Origin: Trema orientale
Taxonomy: Eukaryota; Streptophyta; Magnoliopsida; Rosales; Cannabaceae
DNA length: 64,000 nucleotides
Direction of reading: 5' to 3'
NCBI GenBank assembly: GCA_002914845.1
Contig: JXTC01000283.1
Coordinates: 277,097 to 341,096 of the forward strand
Of this stretch, positions 1 to 10,392 are shown in pieces. Below the pieces are notes generated by a model. That model had not been told where the DNA came from. It was given only the letters and a program-made list of their open reading frames with translations, and searched no databases. The position numbers and the translations under genes were made by a program. Numbering within the stretch: position 1 is the first letter of the stretch; the number at the start of each line of letters is the position of its first letter.

Positions 1-433
1 AACATGACCCATATATATATATATATATCTTGTTGATGGCGTTTTTGCTATTGCCGTCTAACTGGATGTGTATGAATTATAATGGCTGATGGGTCAAATT
101 CTTCGATCGAAATTTGACTAAGAAAAATAGTAAAATTGCAATAAATAATAAGAACACAATAATTTAACGTTGTTCATGAGCCTCAAAAAGATGGTCTATA
201 TTTATTGTGATTTTTCTACTACAAAAAGGAGTATACAATAGAGCATAATTATTTTTTTAAAAAAAAAAAAGGAGTATACAATAGAGCATAAAGTCTCAAG
301 GTGGGAGATGTAACTAGTATTTTGTGTGTATTATCTTGAGTATCTTGAATAATGAGATTGAGCTTTCTCTATATAGACGAGTGTGGCTCAGATTTCCTAA
401 TTTTGTGAATAGGAAACTATGTAATAAAATAGG
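1..433. other. AT-rich intergenic DNA
   Basis: No gene or recognisable element is seen. The stretch holds a short (AT)n microsatellite at about 11-28 and a repeated phrase (gtatacaatagagcat) near 230-290 around an A-run. Confidence 0.5.
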
Positions 434-796
434 GATAACTACAAAAAAATACCATGAGATTTAAATGTTATGCAATTTAAATCTTGAAGTTTGGACTCTG
501 CAAAATAATACCCTGAGATTAAGAATTTTTGAAAATTAATACCTTGGGTTGAGTTTTTGAATAATTTTAATTGATAAAATATAATAATATTCTCAAAATT
601 AAGATGAATAATATAGATTAATCTAGTTTTAATAGAGGATATTATTATTTTTTCATTCCTAAAATTAGTCAAAAAATTTGTCCAGGGTATTAATTTTTTT
701 AAATTCTTAATCTCAGGATATTATTTTGCAGAGTCCAAACTTCAGAGTTTAAATTCCAGAACACCCAAACTTCAGGGTATTTTTTTGCAGATATTC
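434..796. mobile_element. MITE, family A, copy 1
   Basis: The two ends are inverted copies of each other: the left end reads through 'gcaaaaaaataccatgag'-like sequence and phrases such as 'aagtttggactctgcaaaa', which return reversed on the right as 'ttttgcagagtccaaactt'. There is no coding capacity. A second, diverged copy lies at about 60168-60535. The short length, the long imperfect inverted arms and the two copies in one window support a MITE; the superfamily is not clear. Confidence 0.7.
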
Positions 797-1091
797 AATA
801 AAACATAATATATTGTTGAGATTAGATAACTATAGAATAATGTTTAATTATTTTTTCTTCAACGTGCCAGATGTCTTTTGTAGAGATTAGGCAAATTTTG
901 CGGAATTCTTTTGTGATGATCAAAATGGATGAAAACAAGATGAAGGGTTAAAAATAATGGAAACAAACATAATTTCCAAATGTTCGTACATGATATCAAC
1001 ATATTTAATTCATACAAATCGATAAACACGTTGGTTGGAATAAATGAATTCAACCAAAATGAGAGAATTATATTAATTACGAAACACGAAC

Positions 1092-1660
1092 TAGGGCTGG
1101 CAATTTTCTACACGACACGATGATACGACTCGAAAACGACACGAAATAAACAGGTTTGGGTGACCCATTTAATTTTCGTGTCAATTTCAGATTTGATACG
1201 TGTAACACGTATAATAAACAGGTGGGTTCCGGGTCAACCCGCTTAACCCGAAAATGATCCGAGTAACCCGTTTAATTAAACGTGTCGTTTTCGTGTCGTA
1301 TCAACACGAGACTAATACGACACATTTATTAATATTTTAATATATTAAACGTGATTTTGATTAATTCTAAGCATATTTATAAGAGTAAAATTAAATTAAG
1401 TAGTGCATAATCATGTTAAATTAGAATAATCGTGTCAATTTTGAATAATCGTGTCAAATGGGTCATAATATGACACATGACACATTTATTAAACGGATTA
1501 CACGTGTCGTGTCGTGTTACACGTGTATTAATCGTGTCGTGTTCAGATTTAAATTTTTGACACGTTTATTAATCCAGTCATGTTCGGATTAGGTGTTATC
1601 ATATCGTGACGTAATCGTATCGATCCGAATACGACACGATAACACGAATTGCTGGTCCTG
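1092..1660. mobile_element. Non-autonomous hAT-like element, copy 1
   Basis: It starts tagggctggcaat and ends with the inverted form (acacgaattgctggtcctg). The interior is rich in repeated cgtgtcgtgt/acacgacacg words on both strands. The 8 bp before (acacgaac) and after (acatgaac) agree at 7 of 8 positions, which fits the 8-bp target duplication of hAT elements. Related copies lie at 4840-5421 and 51627-51875. No transposase is present. Confidence 0.75.
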
Positions 1661-2403
1661 ACATGAACCTTCAAGTTTGTTGTGGACTAATACTCGTAAA
1701 GGTTAAATTGTGTGAATCTGTGAGTTGGATCGAAAAGGGTCTTATTCAAGATCTTGTCAGTCAAATAAACTAGAAATTCCTCGATATAGCCTTTTGGAAT
1801 TGCGGATTTCGAAACGACGTTGTCGTTGTTGCCGTTCATGTTGGTGGATCCAACAACCGAGCGAGTGGTTAGATGCGAGTTTTCTTGAAATGGGATCACA
1901 AGAGGTTTCAACCAATGCATGAAGATTTCTTGGAAGGGTTTAAGAGAGGTTTTCAAAGCGGTAACTTCCCTAAATGAAACATTGATCTTTTCAATTAGTA
2001 AGGGGTATTAGGGCTGTGAATTACAAATTTACCCTTAAAAGGGGCATATGTGACATTATCTTGCTAAAAGGGTCTGTATATATTAAAGTTATGTCAAATC
2101 AAAATCTATATTACTTTTTCTTTTTCCTTCTTTTTTTTTTTTTTTTTTTTTTTTTCTTTTTTTGTGGTTTCCCGAAAGAAATTCGTACCCACATTACTTT
2201 AAACCCCAAATAGATATGTTACATAATGAAAAAGTTGTAATAAAATTTACATAGACACATAAATCATAACCCTCCTCTGCCTATACTGTATAACACGTTT
2301 TACTTTTTTCTTTTCTTTTTTTTTCCTTTTTTGTTCTCTCTCTTTCCGAGAATAATAAAGAAGTCAATTATCTTCAAAAGTTACCAAACATACACTAACA
2401 GTC
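1661..2403. other. Region 3' of the RING gene
   Basis: It contains a long poly-T tract (about 2120-2162) and pyrimidine-rich DNA, and is presumably partly the 3' UTR of the minus-strand RING gene. A minus-strand open frame of 89 codons (1687-1956) was not recognised and has no supporting features. Confidence 0.4.
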
Positions 2404-4504
2404 TTAACGATACTCTTTGTAACCTGTCTCCAGATCTTTTATATGTTTCATCTGGATATCTTGTCTGCAAACGGGGCATGAACCATGTCTAACGAGCCAC
2501 TGGTCCACACATCTCAAGTGAAATGTGTGACGGCATCGAGGCAAACTCCTTGCCATCTCTCCTACTTCAAGATCCTGCAAAAACAAGATTGAGGCACGGT
2601 TAATACGCAGATAATCAACACATAAAAAAGTAATTAAGCTCTGCTTACAATAAAACATAGTTGAATCTTTCAGCTGTTCATGAATTTGCTTTGTTACTGC
2701 TTATTCATCTTATACTTGTCCCAATCTAATGAAAAGAACAAAGAAAAATTACAATTTTGGTAACATACACAAGTTTCACAATGAAATCAAAGCAATTCTC
2801 CCTAGCTGGAATTTCCAAAATGTGTGTGTATGGTACATCATCATTATTACCATCAAACACATAGATAAAGTGCTATACAAATGAGATGATTGAAGCTTAG
2901 CCAGAAAATGATTTAAGACCTGCAGACATATTGTACAGCAAATACTCTGAGCTGCCTTATTCTCCTCCAGAATCTCATGACATGGTAATCTCTTCAGCAA
3001 ATCCTTTGATAACCCTCTTGAGGCAACTCTCTCGTAAACATCATGAATCTCATCGTAACTAATATTAGCGAAGTTGACCTGCTCAATCCAACAGAAAATG
3101 AGCCACATATAAACATCAGATTTCTGACTGCTGATCGTATCTTTATCCTCTGTGTTATAAATGTCTCAACATCAAACTTCACAAAAATATTGACAAGATT
3201 TAAGGTCCCATAGAAAAACAAGTCCATCTGCTAGCCACCGAACGACTCTAGTGAGCATGTGAATACAACATATGATCCTGCTTTATAAATAATGTGGAAA
3301 GAAGAGTGCAAACCTGCCCATGGTTATGAGTTAACATTGCTGGCGTAAAATGCTCCTCTATGAACCTCCCACGAAGAACTTCTTCAGTAAATTCTGCCTG
3401 AACAAAAATGGCAGGGTATCAGATTAAAACATTAAGAGAAGACTACCATTTGTGATTAGAAAGACAAAAAAACAAAACTCTATGGTAAGACCATGCCATA
3501 AATGGATAATAGAGAATACGTAAATCCCTGACGGGCCTACTAAAGCACAATATCTGGCTAGCCAACTTAACAGCCAGGTTCCAAGGTGATCCCTCGTTTA
3601 GTTGAAAGTGGATTAACTAAAATGTTGGCAGGTCCAAATTCATAAACATGCAAACAGTTCAAGGAAAGAGCAGGAAAATAATAGACCATAGTGCCCGATA
3701 AACTGACCATAGCCGATGAGCTCTGTTCGCCAGACTGACCCAAACACAAGAAAGCACGAGAAGCCTCAAAGATCTCTAAAGAGAGTATAGCCCCAGCAAT
3801 TGCACCAAGTCCAGCTCCACGGACAACACCACTATCAGAAGCCTTACCAGCTAAAGCGCCAGCAATGGCTCCTGTGAAACATCCAACTGCAATAAACAGA
3901 ACAAAATATGAAGCAGCATAACAAACCACAAAAGTTTCATGGGTGAAATATTCTTGGACGCCAGATATGTTTAAAACCAATTGTATAACATGGTCAAATA
4001 CAATCTTTGATCTGCCCCAGTATACAAAACACAGCAACGTTTAAGGCCTAGTTAAAGAGCAATCTAGTTGGGTACAATTACTCGAAACAAAAAGTATGAA
4101 ATGTCATAAATTAAAAAAAATAAAAAATAAAATAAACCATCTTATATGAAATGGCACTATAGGTACTTTTTGTTATTCCATTTCTTTAACCAGGTAGCAC
4201 CTAAGCCTTGTAAATTCAACACTGCCCTTCTAGAGTAATATATGAAACTAGTATCTTAAGAGGAAAAAACCCATAACCCAGATGCTAAAACCTCCAAAAT
4301 TCACTCTAAAACTTAATAAATTACGATGAAAATAAATTAATAAATAAAAAGGCAATCAGAATCATGTAAAAGAATTTAAAAAAAAAAAAAAAAAAATCAG
4401 TTACCAAGAGCAAAGAAAAGAAGCAGAGCCCAAGTAATCCCAGAGACAAAAAGGCGCGGAACACGTTGAAGAAAGCCCTCGTCTTCGTATGTTGCAGTCT
4501 CCAT
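2404..4504 (-). CDS. NEP1-interacting-protein-like RING-H2 E3 ligase
   Basis: A five-exon gene, read by hand on the minus strand: 4504-4405, 3886-3708, 3397-3314, 3078-2920, 2574-2404. All junctions are GT-AG and in frame, giving 230 aa. The N-terminus ([10 protein letters not shown]...) leads into a hydrophobic segment ([13 protein letters not shown]), followed by a Gly/Ala-rich membrane region ([29 protein letters not shown]). A C-terminal RING-H2 follows with spacing C-x2-C-x15-C-x1-H-x2-H-x2-C-x10-C-x2-C. The order and wording ([33 protein letters not shown]) match the plant NIP/ATL group. NIP1/NIP2 are membrane RING proteins; NIP1 is known to recruit a plastid RNA polymerase to thylakoids, but that role is not established for this member. 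The likely activity is ubiquitin ligation. The closest Arabidopsis gene by memory is the At1g74410 type. Confidence 0.9.
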
Positions 4505-4839
4505 AACCAGCCCACTTACATATAGATATAATATATATATATATATAAAACCTAGTTCATATTTTCAAATGGGAATGAAAATTTTGACAAACAAGACAAA
4601 ATGAGCTAAGATTTTTAGGGGTTGCTGAGAGGTATACGGAATTCATCGGAAAGATTTTTCGTCTTCACAGACCTTCTCATGTGGAAAAGTTTGGTGGCGT
4701 TTTTATGTCATTTCATGAGAAAAAATGGGTTTTTAATTAAAACAAAAAAAAAATGGGAATTCTACCGTAAGACCCCGTTTTTGGTCCTATTACTAAAACC
4801 TTTTTACTGACTGTGAGATGTAGAACTAATGACCCAGAT

Positions 4840-5421
4840 TAGGAGTGATAATCTGTGTCGTGTCGTGTTTAACTTAATTAAATCATATCGTTAATAGATT
4901 AACTTACGTATCACCTATTTAATAAAAACGACGTACAGATTGATGGGTCAAAACGTATATAAATAGTATAATTATTAGGTTAATCGATTTTTTTAATTAA
5001 GTTTTCCTGTAGTAAGAGAAACTAATTCATTAGCTTTATGTTTTTTATTTTATCTGCAAGAAATTCATGAAAAAAATATTTTTTTGAAAATAATTATTTA
5101 ATATAATTTATCAAAAGGGCGCGTCTACAGTAGGGGCGCGTCTACAGTAGGGGCGCCCCTACGTAGGGTCCTGTCTATTCACCGTTGGATGTGAATCTGT
5201 ATATAAATAGATTCTCCACAGATTCCCGTTATTTCCTACAGATTCCCATCCAACGATAATTAAGGCATGACCCTACGTAAGGACGTCCCTGCCGTAGCCA
5301 TCCCCTTATCAAAAAATTACTTAATTATGTCAATTCGAGTCAATTTTGTATCAAACAAGCTTAGCAAATCGTGTGGGTTTTGAGTCGTGTTATCATGTCA
5401 TGAACTATATTGCCACCTCTA
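4840..5421. mobile_element. Non-autonomous hAT-like element, copy 2
   Basis: It runs from taggagtgataatctgtgtcg to gaactatattgccacctcta, the inverted counterpart. The flanks are acccagat (4832-4839) and gcccagat (5422-5429), a 7 of 8 match expected for a hAT target duplication. It carries a separate inverted-repeat insertion at about 5118-5308. Confidence 0.75.
5118..5308. repeat. Foldback insertion inside the hAT-like element
   Basis: The arms are imperfect inverted copies: gggcgcccctacgtagggtc and ccgttggatgtgaatctgta on the left, acagattcccatccaacg and gaccctacgtaaggacgtcc on the right. The left arm is preceded by a direct duplication of ggggcgcgtctacagta. The GC-rich content contrasts with the AT-rich host element, so it looks like a nested MITE. 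Confidence 0.6.
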
Positions 5422-5429
5422 GCCCAGAT

Positions 5430-6604
5430 TATGTGTAGTATAACTAATCTATGATACTCTTCTTACACATAAAAATGCCCCATTAAGATAAATAAAGGTC
5501 CAAGTCTAAATCTTTTCTTTCCAAAATAAAAATATATAAATAAAGTTAATATGTCATTGAGGTGTTGAGCCCAAACTCTATTTTTATGAAACCAACCATT
5601 TTCCTCGGTAGCCAAACAGAGCTAGGATCTTCACCATTTTTTCTTTACACAACCGTAGTTTTTAAGTGGAGATGTATGCTTCTGGAAACTATATTCTCTA
5701 TTTTTATCAAATAGGTTTTTTGTGTGTAAAATTTTGAAGAAAAGCTATAGCGTTGTGCTTATTTTTATTTGATTATATGTAATGCTTCGAGTTTGTTTTG
5801 AGTGATCATTTTGTTTTGAGAGAAAATAAGAACTTTTTTTCCTAAATTAAAGAAAGATCTTTTGGAGAAAATAGCAAAGAAAATAACCCATTTGATTTTT
5901 CTTTCCTAAATTTGATGATTTATGCACAGAACTAGGTTCATTTAAAAACAAAAAAACAAAAAAAATAAACCAGAAACCCAGATCAGGAAAGATCCCTTTC
6001 GTTTTACCACATTCCTGTCCTATGACCCTAACTTGAATTTTCTTTAAAGAAAAAGTTAATGAAAACTTCACTGAAAGAAAATGTAGATTTATTTACATAA
6101 ATGAAATAAACTCTTTCAGTATGTGTTTTAATGATAATTATCTAAACAACCAAATCAGGGATTCTATTTAAGGAATCAAAAGAAAAGAAAGAAAAGTATA
6201 TTAAGTGTTAATTTTCGTTTATTCCATGAATTCATTTTGGGCTCTGTAACTCCTTTTCCCCCCTTGTGGTCCAGAAATCATCACTGCTTACTCTTTAGAA
6301 AACGAGTTGTGGCTGAGATGCTCGTGCTTGTTGTTCTAAGTGGTACTCGGCTATATTGAGTTTTTTAGCAATTCATTTCCCATGTTAACTGGAATTATCT
6401 AAGTTCGGAAAAGAACAACGGAAAAGGGGAGAGGGTAGAGAGACAAATGATTTATTTATTATATATAAGTTGTGCTTCAATGTGGATAGAACCACCCAAC
6501 ACTTGCTTATTGTGGGCCAGCTATCTGCTTAGATCAATTCTCATCTGTTCAATGCAGTTGTATCCTACAGCCATTTAATGGGGTTGTGTAATAGAGTTTT
6601 TCCT
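5430..6604. other. AT-rich intergenic DNA
   Basis: No gene, RNA or repeat could be supported here. The open frame on the minus strand at 5847-6071 has no recognisable content. Confidence 0.5.
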
Positions 6605-7580
6605 TAAAAAAAATCCGAATTACCTCAAATTCAATTTTTTGGAGCAAAATCTTCTATCTCCTAATATTAGTTCGGTAAGAAAATAAGGGTATTTTTATTA
6701 ATTTTTTTAATAATTAAGCTTCATTTTTTTATTTGTGACTTTTAGGTCCCCATTCTTATATTTTTGTTCCATGTTAATTCCTTTTAATCAATTATGTACA
6801 AAGCTAATGTTAATTAGCACTTGCACAAAACGTGCACGAGTCTCTGGGCTAAAATTAAAAAAAAAAAGAAAATTATTATTTAAAAATTAAAAAAAGCTGA
6901 GTTATCATTTTCGTTCAAAACGGAGAGAAGAAATGAGAAAATTTTATACGGTTCTAATATAGATCTACTTTGGTCCAAGTATTCATATATTTTGGGGAAA
7001 AAAAAAATACTCGGACCAAAGTAGTTCTATATTAGAACCATATAAAATTTTGGCAATATATATTGTGTAAAATTGGAACAACAAAACATAAAATTGGTAA
7101 TTATGTCCTATAAAATTAGCAATATATTCATATATCTCTCTTTTAGATATATTAATACTTAATCTGTATTGGAATCATATAAAATTTTCTAATTTCTTAC
7201 ATTCGTCTTAAACGAAAACAATAATCCAGCTCTTTTTTTTTAAAATAATAATAATAATTTTTCATTTATTTCTAATTTTATCCTTACTGAGATGAGCACA
7301 TTTTGGGCAAGTGCTAATTAATAGCAGTATTAGACAGAAAAGATTAAAAAGAATTGACGTGAAACAAAAATTAAAATCTAAAAATGAGAGCCTAAAAGTC
7401 ACAAATAAAAAATGGGAACTTAGCCTCAAAGAAAAACAAAAAAAAAAAAAAAAAAAAAACATCTTTTTTTTTTTCCTAACAGAACTAATACTAAGAAGTT
7501 CAAGGAGTTTTGCTCTAAAAAAAAAAATGAGTTTATGATTAATTTTATTAATTTGTTTCAAATTCAGGGGTTTTTGTATT
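6605..7580. mobile_element. Large inverted-repeat (foldback or long-TIR) element
   Basis: The left arm (about 6605-6985) returns reversed in the right arm (about 6995-7580). Anchor phrases on the left are tttatttgtgacttttagg, ttaattagcacttgc, attttcgttcaaaacg and aaaattttatacggttct; their reverse complements appear on the right in the opposite order. The centre (about 6938-7053) is a tighter palindrome around 'actttggtcc...ggaccaaagt'. The right arm is longer because of A/T homopolymer expansions. No transposase is present. It could be a Mutator-type element with long terminal repeats or a pure foldback. Confidence 0.7.
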
Positions 7581-8311
7581 AAAAACCCAAAAAAATGACT
7601 TGTTTCGTCGGGTTTTTTGTAAGAGTTTGTTGTCGTTTATGTCAGGAACGATGTCTCATTTGTCGTAATCAGGTTACTTTGTTCGGTTTGGAACGACTTG
7701 TCATTTGTCATTTTAAAGTTTAGAACGACTTCAACTTCACGTAGTTTCTCGTCTGAAAGTTCCGCTGTACTCCCTTTCCCTCTGTTAAAAACGACACGTA
7801 GTTTATTTGACGTAATTATATGAAGTGTAAAACCACATGTTATCTTTACACGAGGTGTCAGAGATGTTCCTGACGTTACTTAAGGCAGCAGGCGACATGC
7901 AATTTTGTTTGCAGTCTAATGTCGTTTACACTCTTAGACGACACCTTTTTTTTTAAAATGATGTTTGTCCTTTATGGCACATGCATGTCCTTAAACTTTT
8001 ATTCTTAAAAAAAAGGTCGTTTTTGTTATCCAAGAAACGACATATCATTTATATCACATGATATCATTCAAACTTTGGTCCTTTTTATTTTTCATGCATG
8101 TTCATGAAAATATTCCAAAAGGCATCAGTTTGTGATTCTCTCTCTTTTCCTAACGCGTTTAAAAAAAATCATTATGGCCTAGATCAGTTGTTTTGCGGCC
8201 CCAAGTATTTGGTGTTTGATCACTAAAACCTTTACAATATATCAAAATCTATCATTTCCCAGAAAGAAATTAACAATCTTTCCCAACTTTAAAACATTCT
8301 CTCTAATCCTA
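7581..8311. other. Repeat-derived DNA 3' of a PPR gene
   Basis: About 7600-8090 is dense in acgac/gtcgt words on both strands (for example aaacgacat, tgtcgtt, agacgacacc), which resembles the subterminal repeats of CACTA-type or similar DNA elements. No clear ends were found. Confidence 0.35.
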
Positions 8312-9721
8312 CTATTCTTCTAGGAATAGAGTCAATCTAGAATAGCCATAATCATCTTTCATGCTCACAACCAAACTCTTTAACACCTCATATATTTCAG
8401 ACCTCAAAGGATGATGATCATCTGCAGCCACAAATTGACTAATCCCACTTCCTCCAACCTCAATTGAGCTGCAACCAGGAGCCCTTCTCTGATTTATTTG
8501 ACCTCTAACGCTCATTTTCATGTCCCACATCCCCTTGGCTGCATAAATATTGGACAAAGCAACACTATCTCCAACATAGGTAGGCTCCAATTCCATCAAC
8601 TTTTGCCTAACTTGTGTGCCAAGTTCAACATTTCCATTGAGGGCACAAGCACTTAGCAGTGTCCTCCATACCACTGAATTCGTTCGAACCGGCATCTTCG
8701 ACACCAAATCATACGCTTCCTCAATGAGCCCCGCTCGGCAGTAAAGGTCCACCATGCAGCCAAAGTGCGGTTCTCTTGGTTTCAGATCATAATCCTCAAT
8801 CATGCTCCTGAAATGCTGCTTCCCTTCTTCTACCAACCCGGCATGGCTACATGACATTAGAACTCCGAGGAAAGTAACATCATTAGGATTAATCAGAGGA
8901 CTTCCAATGGATTTACTTGTTTCTTTCATTTCCTCGAACAGTTTTAGAGCTTCTTCTCCTTGGCCATGCAATGCGTGCCCCACAATCATGGATGTCCAAG
9001 TTGTCACGTCCTTTTTCCGGAGGCTGTCGAACAATCTCCTAGCAGCTTTCACGTCCCCGCATTTTGCATACATGTTTATTAGAGCATTCTTCAAGGACAA
9101 ATCTTTACTGAACCCCTTTTTACTACGAACATAAGCGTGAATCCATTCTCCGGTTTCTAATGCTCCAAGATCAGTACAGGCCGAGAGAGCGACGGTTACG
9201 GTAACTTCATCAGGTTCAAGATTGTCCATTTGCATCTGCCTGAATAGCTGAAGAGCCTCGTTAGGCTTCTGGTTGTCAACATAAGCAGAAATCAAGGCTG
9301 TCCAGCAGACCACGTTTTTAGAGCGCATTTCGTCAAACATTTGGTGTGCGTCCATGAGATCAGATGTTGAAGAATACAAATTCAGAAGAGATGTTTGGAG
9401 ATGAAGGATGGGTTCAAACCCAAATTTTATGACAAGGGCATGCAATTGTTTTCCTTCAATTGAGAAAGACTTCTGGGTGCAAGCTTTTAGGACATACAAG
9501 AGAGAATAGCTATCAATTGTTGAGACACTTTTTCTCAAAATCTCTCTGAACAGTAAAAGAGCTTTGGTTGGGTAGTTGGATTGAAGATAACTGTTGAGTT
9601 TTTGGTTTGCTTTTGGTGGTTTGAGGTGAGTATGGAGTTGGGCTTTAGGTAAATGACAGAAGGCAATTAGTTTTGTTATCACCCCTGTTTGGAAACAAGG
9701 AAACTTCTTTAGGAATCTCAT
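8312..9721 (-). CDS. PPR protein, PLS class with E/E+ tail
   Basis: Single exon, 469 aa, starting MRFLKKF, a basic and hydrophobic N-terminus that fits an organelle transit peptide. PLS-type pentatricopeptide repeats run from about residue 70 to 350 (for example VVCWTALISAYVDNQKPNEAL, TWTSMIVGHALHGQGEEAL, HFGCMVDLYCRAGLIEEAYDL). An E motif (about 351-425, ending APGCSSIEV) and E+ segment (about 426-455) follow; there is no DYW domain. Proteins of this class bind organelle transcripts and take part in C-to-U editing, recruiting a deaminase in trans when DYW is missing. The target RNA cannot be read from the sequence. It is shorter than many PLS proteins. The best remembered match is the At1g74400 type. 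Confidence 0.9.
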   Translation of the reverse strand: MRFLKKFPCFQTGVITKLIAFCHLPKAQLHTHLKPPKANQKLNSYLQSNYPTKALLLFREILRKSVSTIDSYSLLYVLKACTQKSFSIEGKQLHALVIKFGFEPILHLQTSLLNLYSSTSDLMDAHQMFDEMRSKNVVCWTALISAYVDNQKPNEALQLFRQMQMDNLEPDEVTVTVALSACTDLGALETGEWIHAYVRSKKGFSKDLSLKNALINMYAKCGDVKAARRLFDSLRKKDVTTWTSMIVGHALHGQGEEALKLFEEMKETSKSIGSPLINPNDVTFLGVLMSCSHAGLVEEGKQHFRSMIEDYDLKPREPHFGCMVDLYCRAGLIEEAYDLVSKMPVRTNSVVWRTLLSACALNGNVELGTQVRQKLMELEPTYVGDSVALSNIYAAKGMWDMKMSVRGQINQRRAPGCSSIEVGGSGISQFVAADDHHPLRSEIYEVLKSLVVSMKDDYGYSRLTLFLEE

Positions 9722-10392
9722 TATCTATGTCACTACAAATGGGTACTCAAAAATTTGACTTTTGATCTCATAGCAACCTCTGGTTGGCATATAACAATAC
9801 AAGCTATGCTACTAGTAGTGGAGAAGAAAATACTCTTTTAGGATGGAAACTATTTTCGGTGCATGTTTACCCTCTTTTTCTGAGCCAAAACAACTGCGAA
9901 GAGCTGACAACCAAATTCATCGTCTCCTCTCTTAATAAAACTATTACTACTTTCTTTCTTTCTTTCTTCTTCAAATTAAAAATAAAAAGAAAAAGAAAAA
10001 GAAAAAAAATTGTGATTACTACCTCTCAAACAGGAGGAAGAGCAAATTAAAGACACCCAAAAAGAAAAAAAAAACGCTACAAGCAAAATGACTGGTAAAA
10101 ACAGCAGGGACTCCATATGGAAAACAGTATAGACCACATAAATCAACCAAGCTTTTTTATTACTAACCCTCTGTAATTGTTCCATTACGGAGTACAACAA
10201 TATTATAGAAGCAAACTAAATACTTTGTTAGATTGGCAAGTATACCACGCTAGCTTCTACTTTATGTAACTAATAAACTGAAACATGAATGTGAGAAAGA
10301 AACCGACGACTGTTAAGTTCATCTAAATCCCTTTGCCTTTTCTTAACAGGAAAGGGTCCTGTTAGCTATACTCTTAACTTGAAAACAAAAAA
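9722..10392. other. Spacer between two minus-strand PPR genes
   Basis: This should hold the promoter of the 8312-9721 gene and the 3' UTR of the 10393-12375 gene. A ttctttctttcttt pyrimidine run and an A-rich run (about 9950-10010) are visible; no other feature is seen. Confidence 0.5.

Noticed and set aside
1687..1956. 89-codon minus-strand open frame next to a hAT-like element
   Set aside because: No recognisable motif, no splice or promoter support, and a plus-strand open frame overlaps it; chance frame is the simplest reading.
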